Shown: one piece after another, positions 7,191 to 14,476 of the stretch
Numbering within the stretch: the first letter of the stretch is position 1
Layout of the letters: every line of letters begins with the position of its first letter
Assembly: GCA_024684955.1 (NCBI GenBank)
Contig: JAIKWH010000075.1
Coordinates: forward strand, 1 to 45,049
Direction: 5' to 3'
Length of the DNA: 45,049 bases
Origin: Pseudobutyrivibrio sp.
GTDB taxonomy: Bacteria; Bacillota; Clostridia; Lachnospirales; Lachnospiraceae
Program-made: the position numbers and the translations under genes
Notes under the pieces: model-generated
The model's database searches: none
What the model saw: the letters and a program-made list of their open reading frames with translations, nothing else
What the model was told of the DNA's origin: nothing

Positions 7191-8165
7191 ATGGAAAATT
7201 TGGAAATAGCCTTATGTGATCTGGACTCAGATTACATAACTCGATTTGGCTCATACATGATGGAGAAAGCTCCGGCAGTGAATATCCATATTTTTACAAA
7301 GATGGAGACCTATTTTTCCAGCCAGATAAATTTTTCTGTGGAGATTATGACAGAGGAATTTGAGGAGATGGCCTCGTTTAGAGGTGGGGAGGCTGTAGGA
7401 CATCGGTATATTTTGTCAGAACAAAAGGAGGAGGGGCCCAATCTCATTTATAAATATCAGTCTATGGACCGGATATTTGGACAGATTAAAGAGATTGGCC
7501 CAGCACCAATTAAAAGAAAAACTAGTACAAGCGATTCTAAGGTTAGATCAAAAATTATAGGGGTTTATTCTCCTATTTCACATGAATTACAGTTGCCATT
7601 TGCCATGGCACTGGGTCATTCACATACAGACCAGGGTAGAGTTCTCTTTTTGGACCTAGAGGAAGTGTCTATTTTGCCAGATTTAATCGGTGGCAAAGGA
7701 GATAGAAACCTTATGGATCTTCTGTACGAAATTAATACTAATGCTGAAGTAAATATTGAAAATTACGTGAGAAGCTTTATGGGCTTTGATTTTGTTGAGC
7801 CATTCATAAATCCCAACGAAATAGGTGAGGTGGACGAGGAAACCTGGGACAAGTTTTTTAAATTCCTAGGAGATAGCGATTACCAGGTGATTGTTGCCCT
7901 CTTTGGCACAGCCATAAATGGTTTTACTAAATATATTTCAGAGTTGGACCATCTATATGTTTTGGGCAAGCCAGGTGATTATTTCAAGAAGGGACAAAGT
8001 GTCTTTGAATCCTACCTGATAAAGGCTGGCATAGAGACAGAATATGAGTTTATAAACCTGCCAATGTCTGCAGCCAACCTCTCAGAGGGTACCTATCTTT
8101 TGGAGGAACTTTTACAGGGGAAATTGGGCTCTTTTGTCCGCCAGGCTGTGAAAGGAAATGGATGA
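7191..8165 (+). CDS. tadZ: TadZ/CpaE-like pilus localisation protein with degenerate Walker A
   Basis: This 324-residue soluble protein sits between the prepilin peptidase and TadA, the usual place of TadZ/CpaE. Residues 1-100 resemble an atypical receiver domain and residues 118-320 resemble a MinD/ParA-type ATPase fold (beta strand KIIGVYSP, then VLFLDLEE, then QVIVALFGT). TadZ proteins mark the pole or site of pilus assembly. Here the P-loop position reads SPISHELQLPFA (128-139) and has neither the Lys nor the Ser/Thr of GKT, so ATP hydrolysis is probably lost. ATG 7191 has AAGGAG 6 nt upstream; a GTG at 7185 overlaps that site and is unlikely. The gene overlaps the tadA start by 8 nt, so translation is coupled. 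Confidence 0.82.
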   Translation: MENLEIALCDLDSDYITRFGSYMMEKAPAVNIHIFTKMETYFSSQINFSVEIMTEEFEEMASFRGGEAVGHRYILSEQKEEGPNLIYKYQSMDRIFGQIKEIGPAPIKRKTSTSDSKVRSKIIGVYSPISHELQLPFAMALGHSHTDQGRVLFLDLEEVSILPDLIGGKGDRNLMDLLYEINTNAEVNIENYVRSFMGFDFVEPFINPNEIGEVDEETWDKFFKFLGDSDYQVIVALFGTAINGFTKYISELDHLYVLGKPGDYFKKGQSVFESYLIKAGIETEYEFINLPMSAANLSEGTYLLEELLQGKLGSFVRQAVKGNG

Positions 8166-9378
8166 GATGAAGGAGCTGGAGAATGAAATTAGGACCAGAG
8201 TCTTGGACCAGATTGATTTGTCTAATGACCTGTCGGACGAGGAGATAAAAAGACTCATAAAGGATGAGATTATCCTTTGTTCTCGGGAAAAAATCATAAG
8301 CCTCAAGGACAGGGTGACCTTGGAAAATCGCATCTTTAATTCCTTGAGAAAACTAGATGTCCTGGAGGATTTGCTGGCAGATGAATCCATTACAGAAATT
8401 ATGATCAATGGTCCAGACACCATATTCATAGAGAAAAATGGCCAGATGGAAAAGTCCCCTGAGAGATTCTCTTCCGAGGAGAAACTGGAGGACATAATCC
8501 AGTCCATAGTGGCCAGCAACAACAAGATTGTAAATGAGACCAATCCTATTGTGGATTCCAGGCTCAGTGATGGGTCCAGAATTAATATTGTTTTAAAGCC
8601 TGCAGCAGTGGACTTTCCAATTATATCTATCAGAAAGTTTCCCAAAGACCAGATGACCATGGAAAGACTCATGGCCTTTGGAGCCATTGATAAAGAGCAG
8701 GTGGATTTTTTGGCAAAACTGGTAAAGGCTGGATACAACATATTTATAAGTGGTGGCACAGGCAGTGGTAAGACCTCATTTTTAAATGCCCTGGGAGAGT
8801 TTATCCCAGATGACGAGAGGGTGATTACCATTGAGGATTCTGCAGAATTGCAACTTAAAAATGTGGATAACCTGGTCCGTTTGGAGGCCAGAAGTGCAAA
8901 TCTAGAAGGCAAAAATGAAATCACAATTAGGGACTTGCTAAAGACCTCCCTTCGTATGAGACCCGACAGAATTATCGTGGGAGAATGCCGAGGGGCCGAG
9001 GCTCTAGAAATGCTCCAGGCCTTTAATACAGGCCATGATGGCAGCGCATCTACAGGCCACAGCAATTCCTGCGCAGACATGTTATCTAGACTAGAGACCA
9101 TGGTTTTGATGGGGGCGGAAATTCCCCTAGCGGCTATTCGGCAGCAGATTGCATCTGGAATCGATATTATCGTACAGCTGGGCAGGCTGAGGGACAAGAG
9201 CCGCAAGTTGATAGAGATTGCAGAGGTGGTTGGAATGGAGGACAAGGAAATTGTCCTAAACACCCTGTATAGATTTAAAGAAGAAAATGAAAAGGATGGA
9301 AAAGTAGTAGGGCAGTGGATAAAAGAAGGAGATTTAATGCATGCAGAAAAACTTTTGGCAGCTGGTATAAAAATATAG
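8158..9378 (+). CDS. tadA: TadA/CpaF secretion ATPase
   Basis: The 406-residue VirB11/PilT-type hexameric ATPase powers Tad pilus assembly from the cytoplasm. Residues 70-170 form the N-terminal domain (ITEIMINGPDTIFIEKNG is a family signature). Walker A is GGTGSGKTS with K205. The Asp box and Walker B region follow (VITIEDSAELQL, RPDRIIVGECRG), and the His box includes GHDGSASTGHSN. The C-terminus HAEKLLAAGI is typical of TadA. It starts at ATG 8158, overlapping tadZ; an in-frame ATG at 8167 is an alternative. It is expected to work with the TadB and TadC platform proteins encoded next. A 425-residue open frame on the opposite strand is a shadow of this gene. Confidence 0.96.
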   Translation: MDEMKELENEIRTRVLDQIDLSNDLSDEEIKRLIKDEIILCSREKIISLKDRVTLENRIFNSLRKLDVLEDLLADESITEIMINGPDTIFIEKNGQMEKSPERFSSEEKLEDIIQSIVASNNKIVNETNPIVDSRLSDGSRINIVLKPAAVDFPIISIRKFPKDQMTMERLMAFGAIDKEQVDFLAKLVKAGYNIFISGGTGSGKTSFLNALGEFIPDDERVITIEDSAELQLKNVDNLVRLEARSANLEGKNEITIRDLLKTSLRMRPDRIIVGECRGAEALEMLQAFNTGHDGSASTGHSNSCADMLSRLETMVLMGAEIPLAAIRQQIASGIDIIVQLGRLRDKSRKLIEIAEVVGMEDKEIVLNTLYRFKEENEKDGKVVGQWIKEGDLMHAEKLLAAGIKI

Positions 9379-10067
9379 GCTTGCTGCAAGGCCTTGGGAT
9401 TACAGCCCTGGTGGCCCTCCTTTTTTACCGGTCGGCGGCTGGCCTTATTGCAGGCCTTGCCATAGTTCCCTTTTGGAATGAATTATACAGGCGGGAGCAG
9501 ATGGACAAGGAAAAGGCCAAGAGGGCAAATGAGTTTAAAGAGTTCCTCTCCCTGGTGGCGGCTTCGCTGCAGACTGGATATTCTCTAGAGCGGGCCCTGA
9601 CCCAGGCTGAGACGGAGATGAAAAAATTATTTGAAAAGTCATCCATATATAAATATATCCATGTAATGAATCAAAAGATTGCAATTAACACTCAGGTGGA
9701 AAAGGCCTTTAATGAATTTGCCATAAGCCTGGGGCTGGAGGAGGCGGAGAGCCTGGCGGAAATAATTTCCTACGCCAAGAAAACTGGTGGGGATTATGGA
9801 AAGCATATCAAAAATAGTGCAATCAAAATCGAGGAAAAGATTCAGGTAAAGCAGGAGATAGAAACTATTACCACGGCAAAAAGGCTGGAACTAAAGGTTA
9901 TGAGTCTGATGCCAATGGGAATTATCTCCTACATCGCCATTAGTTCAAATGAATTTGTCGCCCCATTGTATGGCAATCCTGTGGGAATCCTTGTGATGAC
10001 AGGCTGCCTCCTGGTTTATGGAGCCATGATAGTGCTGGGAAGGAAGATTATAGATATACATGTTTAA
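9315..10067 (+). CDS. tadB: TadB-like inner-membrane platform protein
   Basis: This is a 250-residue (or shorter) T2SSF-type protein. Two N-terminal hydrophobic stretches (about residues 23-50) are followed by a cytoplasmic helical domain (EFLSLVAASLQTGYSLERAL) and two C-terminal TM helices. The domain order is that of TadB, half of the platform that couples TadA to pilin insertion. The start is unclear. GTG 9315 lies 64 nt inside tadA without a clear binding site, and TTG 9381 directly after tadA has none either. The strong AAGGAG-ATTTA-ATG at 9327-9339 is in the tadA frame. The gene overlaps tadC by 8 nt. Confidence 0.88.
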   Translation: MDKRRRFNACRKTFGSWYKNIGLLQGLGITALVALLFYRSAAGLIAGLAIVPFWNELYRREQMDKEKAKRANEFKEFLSLVAASLQTGYSLERALTQAETEMKKLFEKSSIYKYIHVMNQKIAINTQVEKAFNEFAISLGLEEAESLAEIISYAKKTGGDYGKHIKNSAIKIEEKIQVKQEIETITTAKRLELKVMSLMPMGIISYIAISSNEFVAPLYGNPVGILVMTGCLLVYGAMIVLGRKIIDIHV

Positions 10068-11289
10068 AAAATTAATAAACAAATCTTTCAGGAAAAAGGA
10101 GTCTGGACTTCAGATAAAAGAAATCCTGGCAGTAGTCTTTTTGTTAGGAATAACAATTACCCTGATGGATTATGTTTCAAACCGGGTAAATTACGATGGC
10201 ACTATAGCAAGAAATCAGGCCGGGCAAGGGGATAGGGCAGAGACTCTGGATTTATATATTGATGGCGAGAAAAAGTCCATTGATGTGGAGGTGTCAGAGA
10301 TTCGACTCAGCCCAGAGGAGATTGAAAAGAATTTTGAAAAGGCAAAGAGGGAAATCGATGAAACCTATCTAGGACACAACAAGGACAGCAATGCTGTAAC
10401 CCATGACCTAGATATTAGGGATTCCTATGTGGACAAGATGGTGGATGCCACCTGGTTTTTTGATGACTACCACTGCTTGTCTCCAGAGGGAAAGATTGAG
10501 ATGGAAAAGGTGCCAGAGGAGGGGCAGGTTATAACTGCCAATGTCAGGCTAAATTACGAGGGGGAGGAGCAGATTTATGTTTTCTCTTTTGTGGTCAGAC
10601 CCTTTGATCAGGACACTATAGAGGGAAAATTTTATTCCGCCAGCAATCTGGTAAAAGAGACAGATGAAAGTACTAGAGACAAGAATATTCTCCAGCTGCC
10701 GGACCAGATGGCAGATACAAAATTGCTTTGGAAAAAGAAGATGGACTACCGGGGCCTGCAACTTATCATTATAGCTTTGCTGGCTGTGGTAGGTGTTTTT
10801 CTGGGACAAAAGCAGGATGAAAAAAAAGAACATGAAAATTTGATTCAAAAGAGAATAAGTGATTACCCCATGATAGTCAGCGACCTGTCTATCCTAATGG
10901 GGGCAGGCATGAGTTTTAGACGCGCTATAGAGAGAATGTCACTAAAAAGCGGCCGGTCAGGGGGCGGATACGAGTTGATAAACAGGACCCACAAAAGGAT
11001 TAAAGACGGTGTGGGAGAATTGGCAGCAATAGAAATGATGGGCAAGGAATCAGAGTGTAAAGAATATAGAAAACTGGCAAATATCTTATGCCAAAATTTG
11101 CGTCAGGGTTCTAAGACTCTAATCGACAGTTTGGAGCAGGAGGAAATCCTGGCTTTTGATATGAAAAAGAGACAGGCCATCCAGGCCGGTGAGAAGGCAT
11201 CTACGAAATTGCTTCTTCCTATGGGAGGAATGCTTTTTGTAATCATGATAATAATTGTGGTGCCTGCGATTTTACAAATGAAAGGATAA
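10060..11289 (+). CDS. tadC: TadC-like inner-membrane platform protein with large N-terminal insertion
   Basis: The product has 409 residues. A TM helix at about 23-41 is followed by an acidic soluble region of about 190 residues (about 45-235). A second TM (LIIIALLAVVGVFLG) comes next, then a T2SSF helical domain (DLSILMGAGMSFRRAIERM) and a final TM ending ILQMKG. TadC proteins are normally around 300 residues and begin with the TM-T2SSF part, so the extracytoplasmic-looking N-terminal region is an addition. Hydrophobicity suggests it faces the outside and could contact pilins. ATG 10060 overlaps tadB by 8 nt. Confidence 0.85.
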   Translation: MFKKLINKSFRKKESGLQIKEILAVVFLLGITITLMDYVSNRVNYDGTIARNQAGQGDRAETLDLYIDGEKKSIDVEVSEIRLSPEEIEKNFEKAKREIDETYLGHNKDSNAVTHDLDIRDSYVDKMVDATWFFDDYHCLSPEGKIEMEKVPEEGQVITANVRLNYEGEEQIYVFSFVVRPFDQDTIEGKFYSASNLVKETDESTRDKNILQLPDQMADTKLLWKKKMDYRGLQLIIIALLAVVGVFLGQKQDEKKEHENLIQKRISDYPMIVSDLSILMGAGMSFRRAIERMSLKSGRSGGGYELINRTHKRIKDGVGELAAIEMMGKESECKEYRKLANILCQNLRQGSKTLIDSLEQEEILAFDMKKRQAIQAGEKASTKLLLPMGGMLFVIMIIIVVPAILQMKG

Positions 11290-11292
11290 GAG

Positions 11293-11478
11293 ATGAATAG
11301 TATTATTAGCAAACTTAATTTTAAAAGATTTTTAAAGGAAGAGGATGGAATTGGAACAGTGGAAATGATTCTGATTTTGGTGGTTTTAATCAGCTTAGTC
11401 CTGATTTTTAAAAGCCAGATTACATCACTGGTAAATAATATTTTCGACACTATCAGAGACAAGGCAGTACAGGTGTAA
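11293..11478 (+). CDS. Flp-type major pilin precursor
   Basis: The 61-residue prepilin matches the Flp1-like family. A charged leader (residues 1-19) ends in EEDG, followed by I20-G-T-V-E24 and a hydrophobic helix of about 20 residues. Cleavage after G19 would put glutamate at mature position +5, the hallmark of type IV and Flp prepilins. The mature pilin would have about 42 residues. It is preceded by AAAGGA 6 nt upstream, follows tadC by 3 nt and overlaps the next start codon (TAATG). It probably forms the fibre shaft. Confidence 0.92.
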   Translation: MNSIISKLNFKRFLKEEDGIGTVEMILILVVLISLVLIFKSQITSLVNNIFDTIRDKAVQV

Positions 11479-12938
11479 TGCTAAAGGGTTCAGTGACTAT
11501 ATTTTTCTCCATGATAATTGCCTCCACCATGTTGTTGATTTTCACCATGGCAGAGTGTATCAGGCTGTATTCTATGGCGGACCTGGCCAGCATGTATGTA
11601 GACCAAACCTCAGAAAGCCTCTTTTCAGAATATAATCCCCTGCTTTGGCAGGACTATAGGATTCTGGCCCTGGATTTGGGCTACGGCATGGAAAATGCAG
11701 GCACTGAAATCATGGAGCAAAAGGCCCTAAATTATTGCAATTACAACTCTAATAATGAGGCTGGAAAAAGTTATCTGAGGCTAAATGCCAATGAGTGCCA
11801 CATACATGAATATGGCCTCCTGACAGACCATGATGGGTCTGGCCTAATATGGATGGGGGAAAAGGCGGCCAAAGTGGACTTACCAGCTCAGGCCCTGGAT
11901 TTAATCGATGGCAGGAGTAGGGAGATAGGGGACCTTGGTTCCACTGACCTAGAGTCCGCAGTGGCTGATGGCAAGGAAAGTCTAAAGAATGCCAAGGAAC
12001 AACTGGCCAATAAAAGGCAGGCAGCCCCGGAGGATTACCCAGAGCCCCAGGAGGTGGAGGACAATCCACTGGATGCATTTGACGCCCTAAAAAATGCCAT
12101 GTCAAATGGTCTCCTTGCAACAATTGTGGAGGATACAGATGACTTGTCAGAGGAGAGGGTTGATAAAATGACCCTACCCTCCCATAGGGTTTTGCAAAGG
12201 GGAAACCTGCAAAAGGATGAGGCTGATGGAATTATTGACAAGGCCTTGTTTCTAGATTATTTGATTTTGAATTATTCCACCATGGCAAATCCCAAGGCCC
12301 ATGAAGGTCTGAAATATGAATTGGAATACATCATTTCAGGTCAGGAGTCAGATGTTGATAATCTGGCAGCACTTGCAGGCAAAATTCTCCTCATTAGGGA
12401 GGCGGCCAATTATGGAGCCATAATGAAAAATCCTGCCTTACAGAGCCAGGCCGCAGAGATGGCTATGGCCCTCACTAGTTTTGCCCCGGAATTTTATGAG
12501 CCGGTAAAACTGGCGGTAATAGGAGCCTGGGCCTATGTGGAGAGCACCCTGGACCTTAGACTGCTTTTTGCGGGAGGTCAGGTGGCAGGAGTAAAAACCA
12601 TTGATCAGTGGACCAGCAGCGTCTGGAGCCTGTCCTCAGCCCTTAATGTAAATGTAAAGGCCAGGGAATGCGCAAATGGATTTTCCTACCAGGATTATTT
12701 GCTGGGTATGATGGCTCTTATGCCAAATAGCATATTGGGAATCAGGGCCTGCGATGTGTTGGAAAACGCCCTTAATTCTACAGAGGATTATAGGTTTGTA
12801 AAAGTGGATAACATGGTTTATTTGGCCAATGTGGAAATGACATTTAGTGGCCAGGAAATGTTTCTATCTTTGCTTGGACCATATTCAAATATAGATGGCA
12901 ACTATTCAATCAAGAGGGAGAGATTGATGTCATATTAA
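11478..12938 (+). CDS. DUF5702-type protein, large pilin-like surface component
   Basis: This 486-residue protein has one N-terminal hydrophobic helix (about 5-25) beginning MLKGSVTIFFSMII, followed by a long extracytoplasmic domain. The segment YVDQTSESLFSEYNPLLWQDYRILALDLGYG matches the DUF5702 family found in Tad loci of Clostridia. The N-terminus looks like a prepilin leader (short basic stretch, Gly, then hydrophobic helix), but the usual Glu at +5 is Phe. It may be a pseudopilin, tip or adhesin subunit; the biochemical role is not established. Start overlap with the Flp stop (TAATG) implies coupled translation. It is much bigger than the neighbouring pilins. Confidence 0.8.
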   Translation: MLKGSVTIFFSMIIASTMLLIFTMAECIRLYSMADLASMYVDQTSESLFSEYNPLLWQDYRILALDLGYGMENAGTEIMEQKALNYCNYNSNNEAGKSYLRLNANECHIHEYGLLTDHDGSGLIWMGEKAAKVDLPAQALDLIDGRSREIGDLGSTDLESAVADGKESLKNAKEQLANKRQAAPEDYPEPQEVEDNPLDAFDALKNAMSNGLLATIVEDTDDLSEERVDKMTLPSHRVLQRGNLQKDEADGIIDKALFLDYLILNYSTMANPKAHEGLKYELEYIISGQESDVDNLAALAGKILLIREAANYGAIMKNPALQSQAAEMAMALTSFAPEFYEPVKLAVIGAWAYVESTLDLRLLFAGGQVAGVKTIDQWTSSVWSLSSALNVNVKARECANGFSYQDYLLGMMALMPNSILGIRACDVLENALNSTEDYRFVKVDNMVYLANVEMTFSGQEMFLSLLGPYSNIDGNYSIKRERLMSY

Positions 12939-12960
12939 GGCGGAAAGGAGGTATAGAAAG

Positions 12961-13827
12961 GTGTCTCTTTTAAAAACAAAATACCATTTCTCATTTGCAC
13001 CGAGAAAAATAAATAAAAAGGAAAAATGCGGTTTTCATATCCTACGAAAAGTTATTCCCCAAGAGATACCTTTCCATGCCTCCTTGTTAAAAGCCAGTTA
13101 CACAATTGAGACTGCTGTCATTCTCCCCATCTTTATCTCAGTTATGATGTTTGGAATTTTCACTTTCCAACTGCTGAGAGTACAGGCGGGGGTGCAGCAG
13201 GCTCTTGATACAGCCAGCCGGCAATTGGCAGTTGCAGCAGGTGCTGTGGAAAAAAATGATTCTCTAGTGGTGGGCCTTGCCATTGCATACGCTGACGAGG
13301 AAATCCTAAATAGTCGGATTCCCCTGTCTTTTGTGGTAGGTGACATTGGAGGAATTAATTATCTAGGCTCCAGCACAGATGGAAACTATATAGATTTGCA
13401 TGTGTCCTATCTTGTCCACTTTCCAGTTGGACTTTTGGGCAATTACACCTACCCAGTTACCCAAAGGTCCAGGTCCAGAAAGTGGGTTGGATATGACAGA
13501 AGTGAAAATGAGGGAGACGGCATCTATGTCTATATGACAGACAAAGGCGAGGTTTATCACACCAGCCTATATTGCACATACCTGAGCCCATCGGTGAGGC
13601 AGGTGGCCCGCAACCAGGTAGATGATTCGAGAAATGCCTCCGGCGGAATCTATTATCCCTGCCACAAGTGCAAGGATAAGGAGCCGGGAGAATATGTCTA
13701 TGTCACCGATTATGGCACGGCATATCACAATGACGTAGCCTGCACAAATATTAGACATAACATCAACAAGGTACTTTATGAATCAGTAAAGGGCAGGGTT
13801 CCTGCCTGCAGCAAATGTGGAAAGTGA
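12961..13827 (+). CDS. TadE-like minor pilin with two C-terminal His/Cys modules
   Basis: The product has 288 residues. GTG 12961 is preceded by AAAGGAGGT (12944-12952) 8 nt upstream. A 45-residue basic leader leads to a TadE core, S46-Y-T-I-E50 plus a hydrophobic helix (TAVILPIFISVMMFGIFTF), with Glu at +5 if cleaved after A45. After an extracytoplasmic domain there are two repeats. Residues 188-239 contain YVYMTDKGEVYH200, C205 and C234-x-x-C237. Residues 245-288 contain YVYVTDYGTAYH256, C261 and C283-x-x-C286. Each His-Cys-Cys-Cys set could bind a metal or form disulfides outside the cell. TadE proteins are minor pilins needed for pilus assembly. Confidence 0.85.
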   Translation: MSLLKTKYHFSFAPRKINKKEKCGFHILRKVIPQEIPFHASLLKASYTIETAVILPIFISVMMFGIFTFQLLRVQAGVQQALDTASRQLAVAAGAVEKNDSLVVGLAIAYADEEILNSRIPLSFVVGDIGGINYLGSSTDGNYIDLHVSYLVHFPVGLLGNYTYPVTQRSRSRKWVGYDRSENEGDGIYVYMTDKGEVYHTSLYCTYLSPSVRQVARNQVDDSRNASGGIYYPCHKCKDKEPGEYVYVTDYGTAYHNDVACTNIRHNINKVLYESVKGRVPACSKCGK

Positions 13828-13837
13828 GATATGAAAA

Positions 13838-14272
13838 ATGGAAATTGGTTTGATTCCTCTCTTGGCCATTACCGCCTATGAGGACATAAAAGAAAAAAGG
13901 ATACATGGGTTTTATATAGTGATTTTTGGCCTCTTGGGGTTGGCTATAAATATTGCTATTAGACAGCAGTCATTTAGGGCTCTGGCCCTGGGCATGGTGC
14001 CAGGACTTATTCTATACATATTTGGCATTATAACTGGAGAAAAGATAGGAAAGGGGGACGGGCTTTTGATTATGGTCTGCGGCATGTATATGGGCCTCTA
14101 CTCAGTGATGGGATTAATATGGCTGGCCTCAATTATTGCCACCATAGTGGGCGTATGTCTCCTGGCCCTAAAAAAGAAAGACAGAAAATCTGAGATGCCT
14201 TTTATCCCCTTCCTTTTCATAGCCTTTATCACCCTGGAGGCGGTTAAATTTACAGGAGGATATTTGGCGTGA
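13838..14272 (+). CDS. Prepilin peptidase 2 of the Tad locus (A24)
   Basis: This 144-residue polytopic protein has the two A24 catalytic aspartates, D16 in AYEDIKEKRI and D74 in GEKIGKGDGLL, and about five TM helices. It would cleave or methylate prepilins like peptidase 1 but is clearly a different subfamily (GKGDG instead of GAGD). It follows the TadE-like gene by 10 nt and overlaps the start of the 57-residue TadE-like pilin by 4 nt (GTGA), so it may serve the TadE class of substrates. That division of labour is inference. Confidence 0.85.
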   Translation: MEIGLIPLLAITAYEDIKEKRIHGFYIVIFGLLGLAINIAIRQQSFRALALGMVPGLILYIFGIITGEKIGKGDGLLIMVCGMYMGLYSVMGLIWLASIIATIVGVCLLALKKKDRKSEMPFIPFLFIAFITLEAVKFTGGYLA

Positions 14273-14442
14273 AATTAAAGGGAGTCTACACCCTGGAGGC
14301 CACTGTGGTCATTTCTCTTTCCTTTCTGCTTTTTGCAGCAGGAGTGGGGGTGGCTTACGACAGTTATTACGATGCCCTGGCTACTGCAGGTTACGAGAAT
14401 GACTTTGATGCAGCAGCCACATTCAGGGGCGAGAATTGTTAA
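14269..14442 (+). CDS. 57-residue TadE-like mini-pilin
   Basis: A short gene starts at GTG 14269, with AGGAGG (14254-14259) 9 nt upstream, and ends at TAA 14440-14442. The product begins MKLKG-VYTLE-ATVVISLSFLL. A basic leader ends in Gly5, Glu10 falls at mature +5, and a hydrophobic helix of about 18 residues follows, then a short polar tail with a terminal cysteine (FRGENC). This is the TadE/prepilin signature in miniature. The overlap with the preceding peptidase gene supports real, coupled translation. The last residue, Cys57, is unusual and might form an intermolecular disulfide. Confidence 0.82.
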   Translation: MKLKGVYTLEATVVISLSFLLFAAGVGVAYDSYYDALATAGYENDFDAAATFRGENC

Positions 14443-14476
14443 TAGATGTATTTGAAGATATTAGGAATTGAGAGTT

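Noticed and set aside
8112-9389. A 425-codon open frame on the minus strand opposite tadA.
   Set aside because: It is Ser/Leu-rich shadow sequence of the well-conserved TadA ATPase; it has no binding site and no family resemblance.
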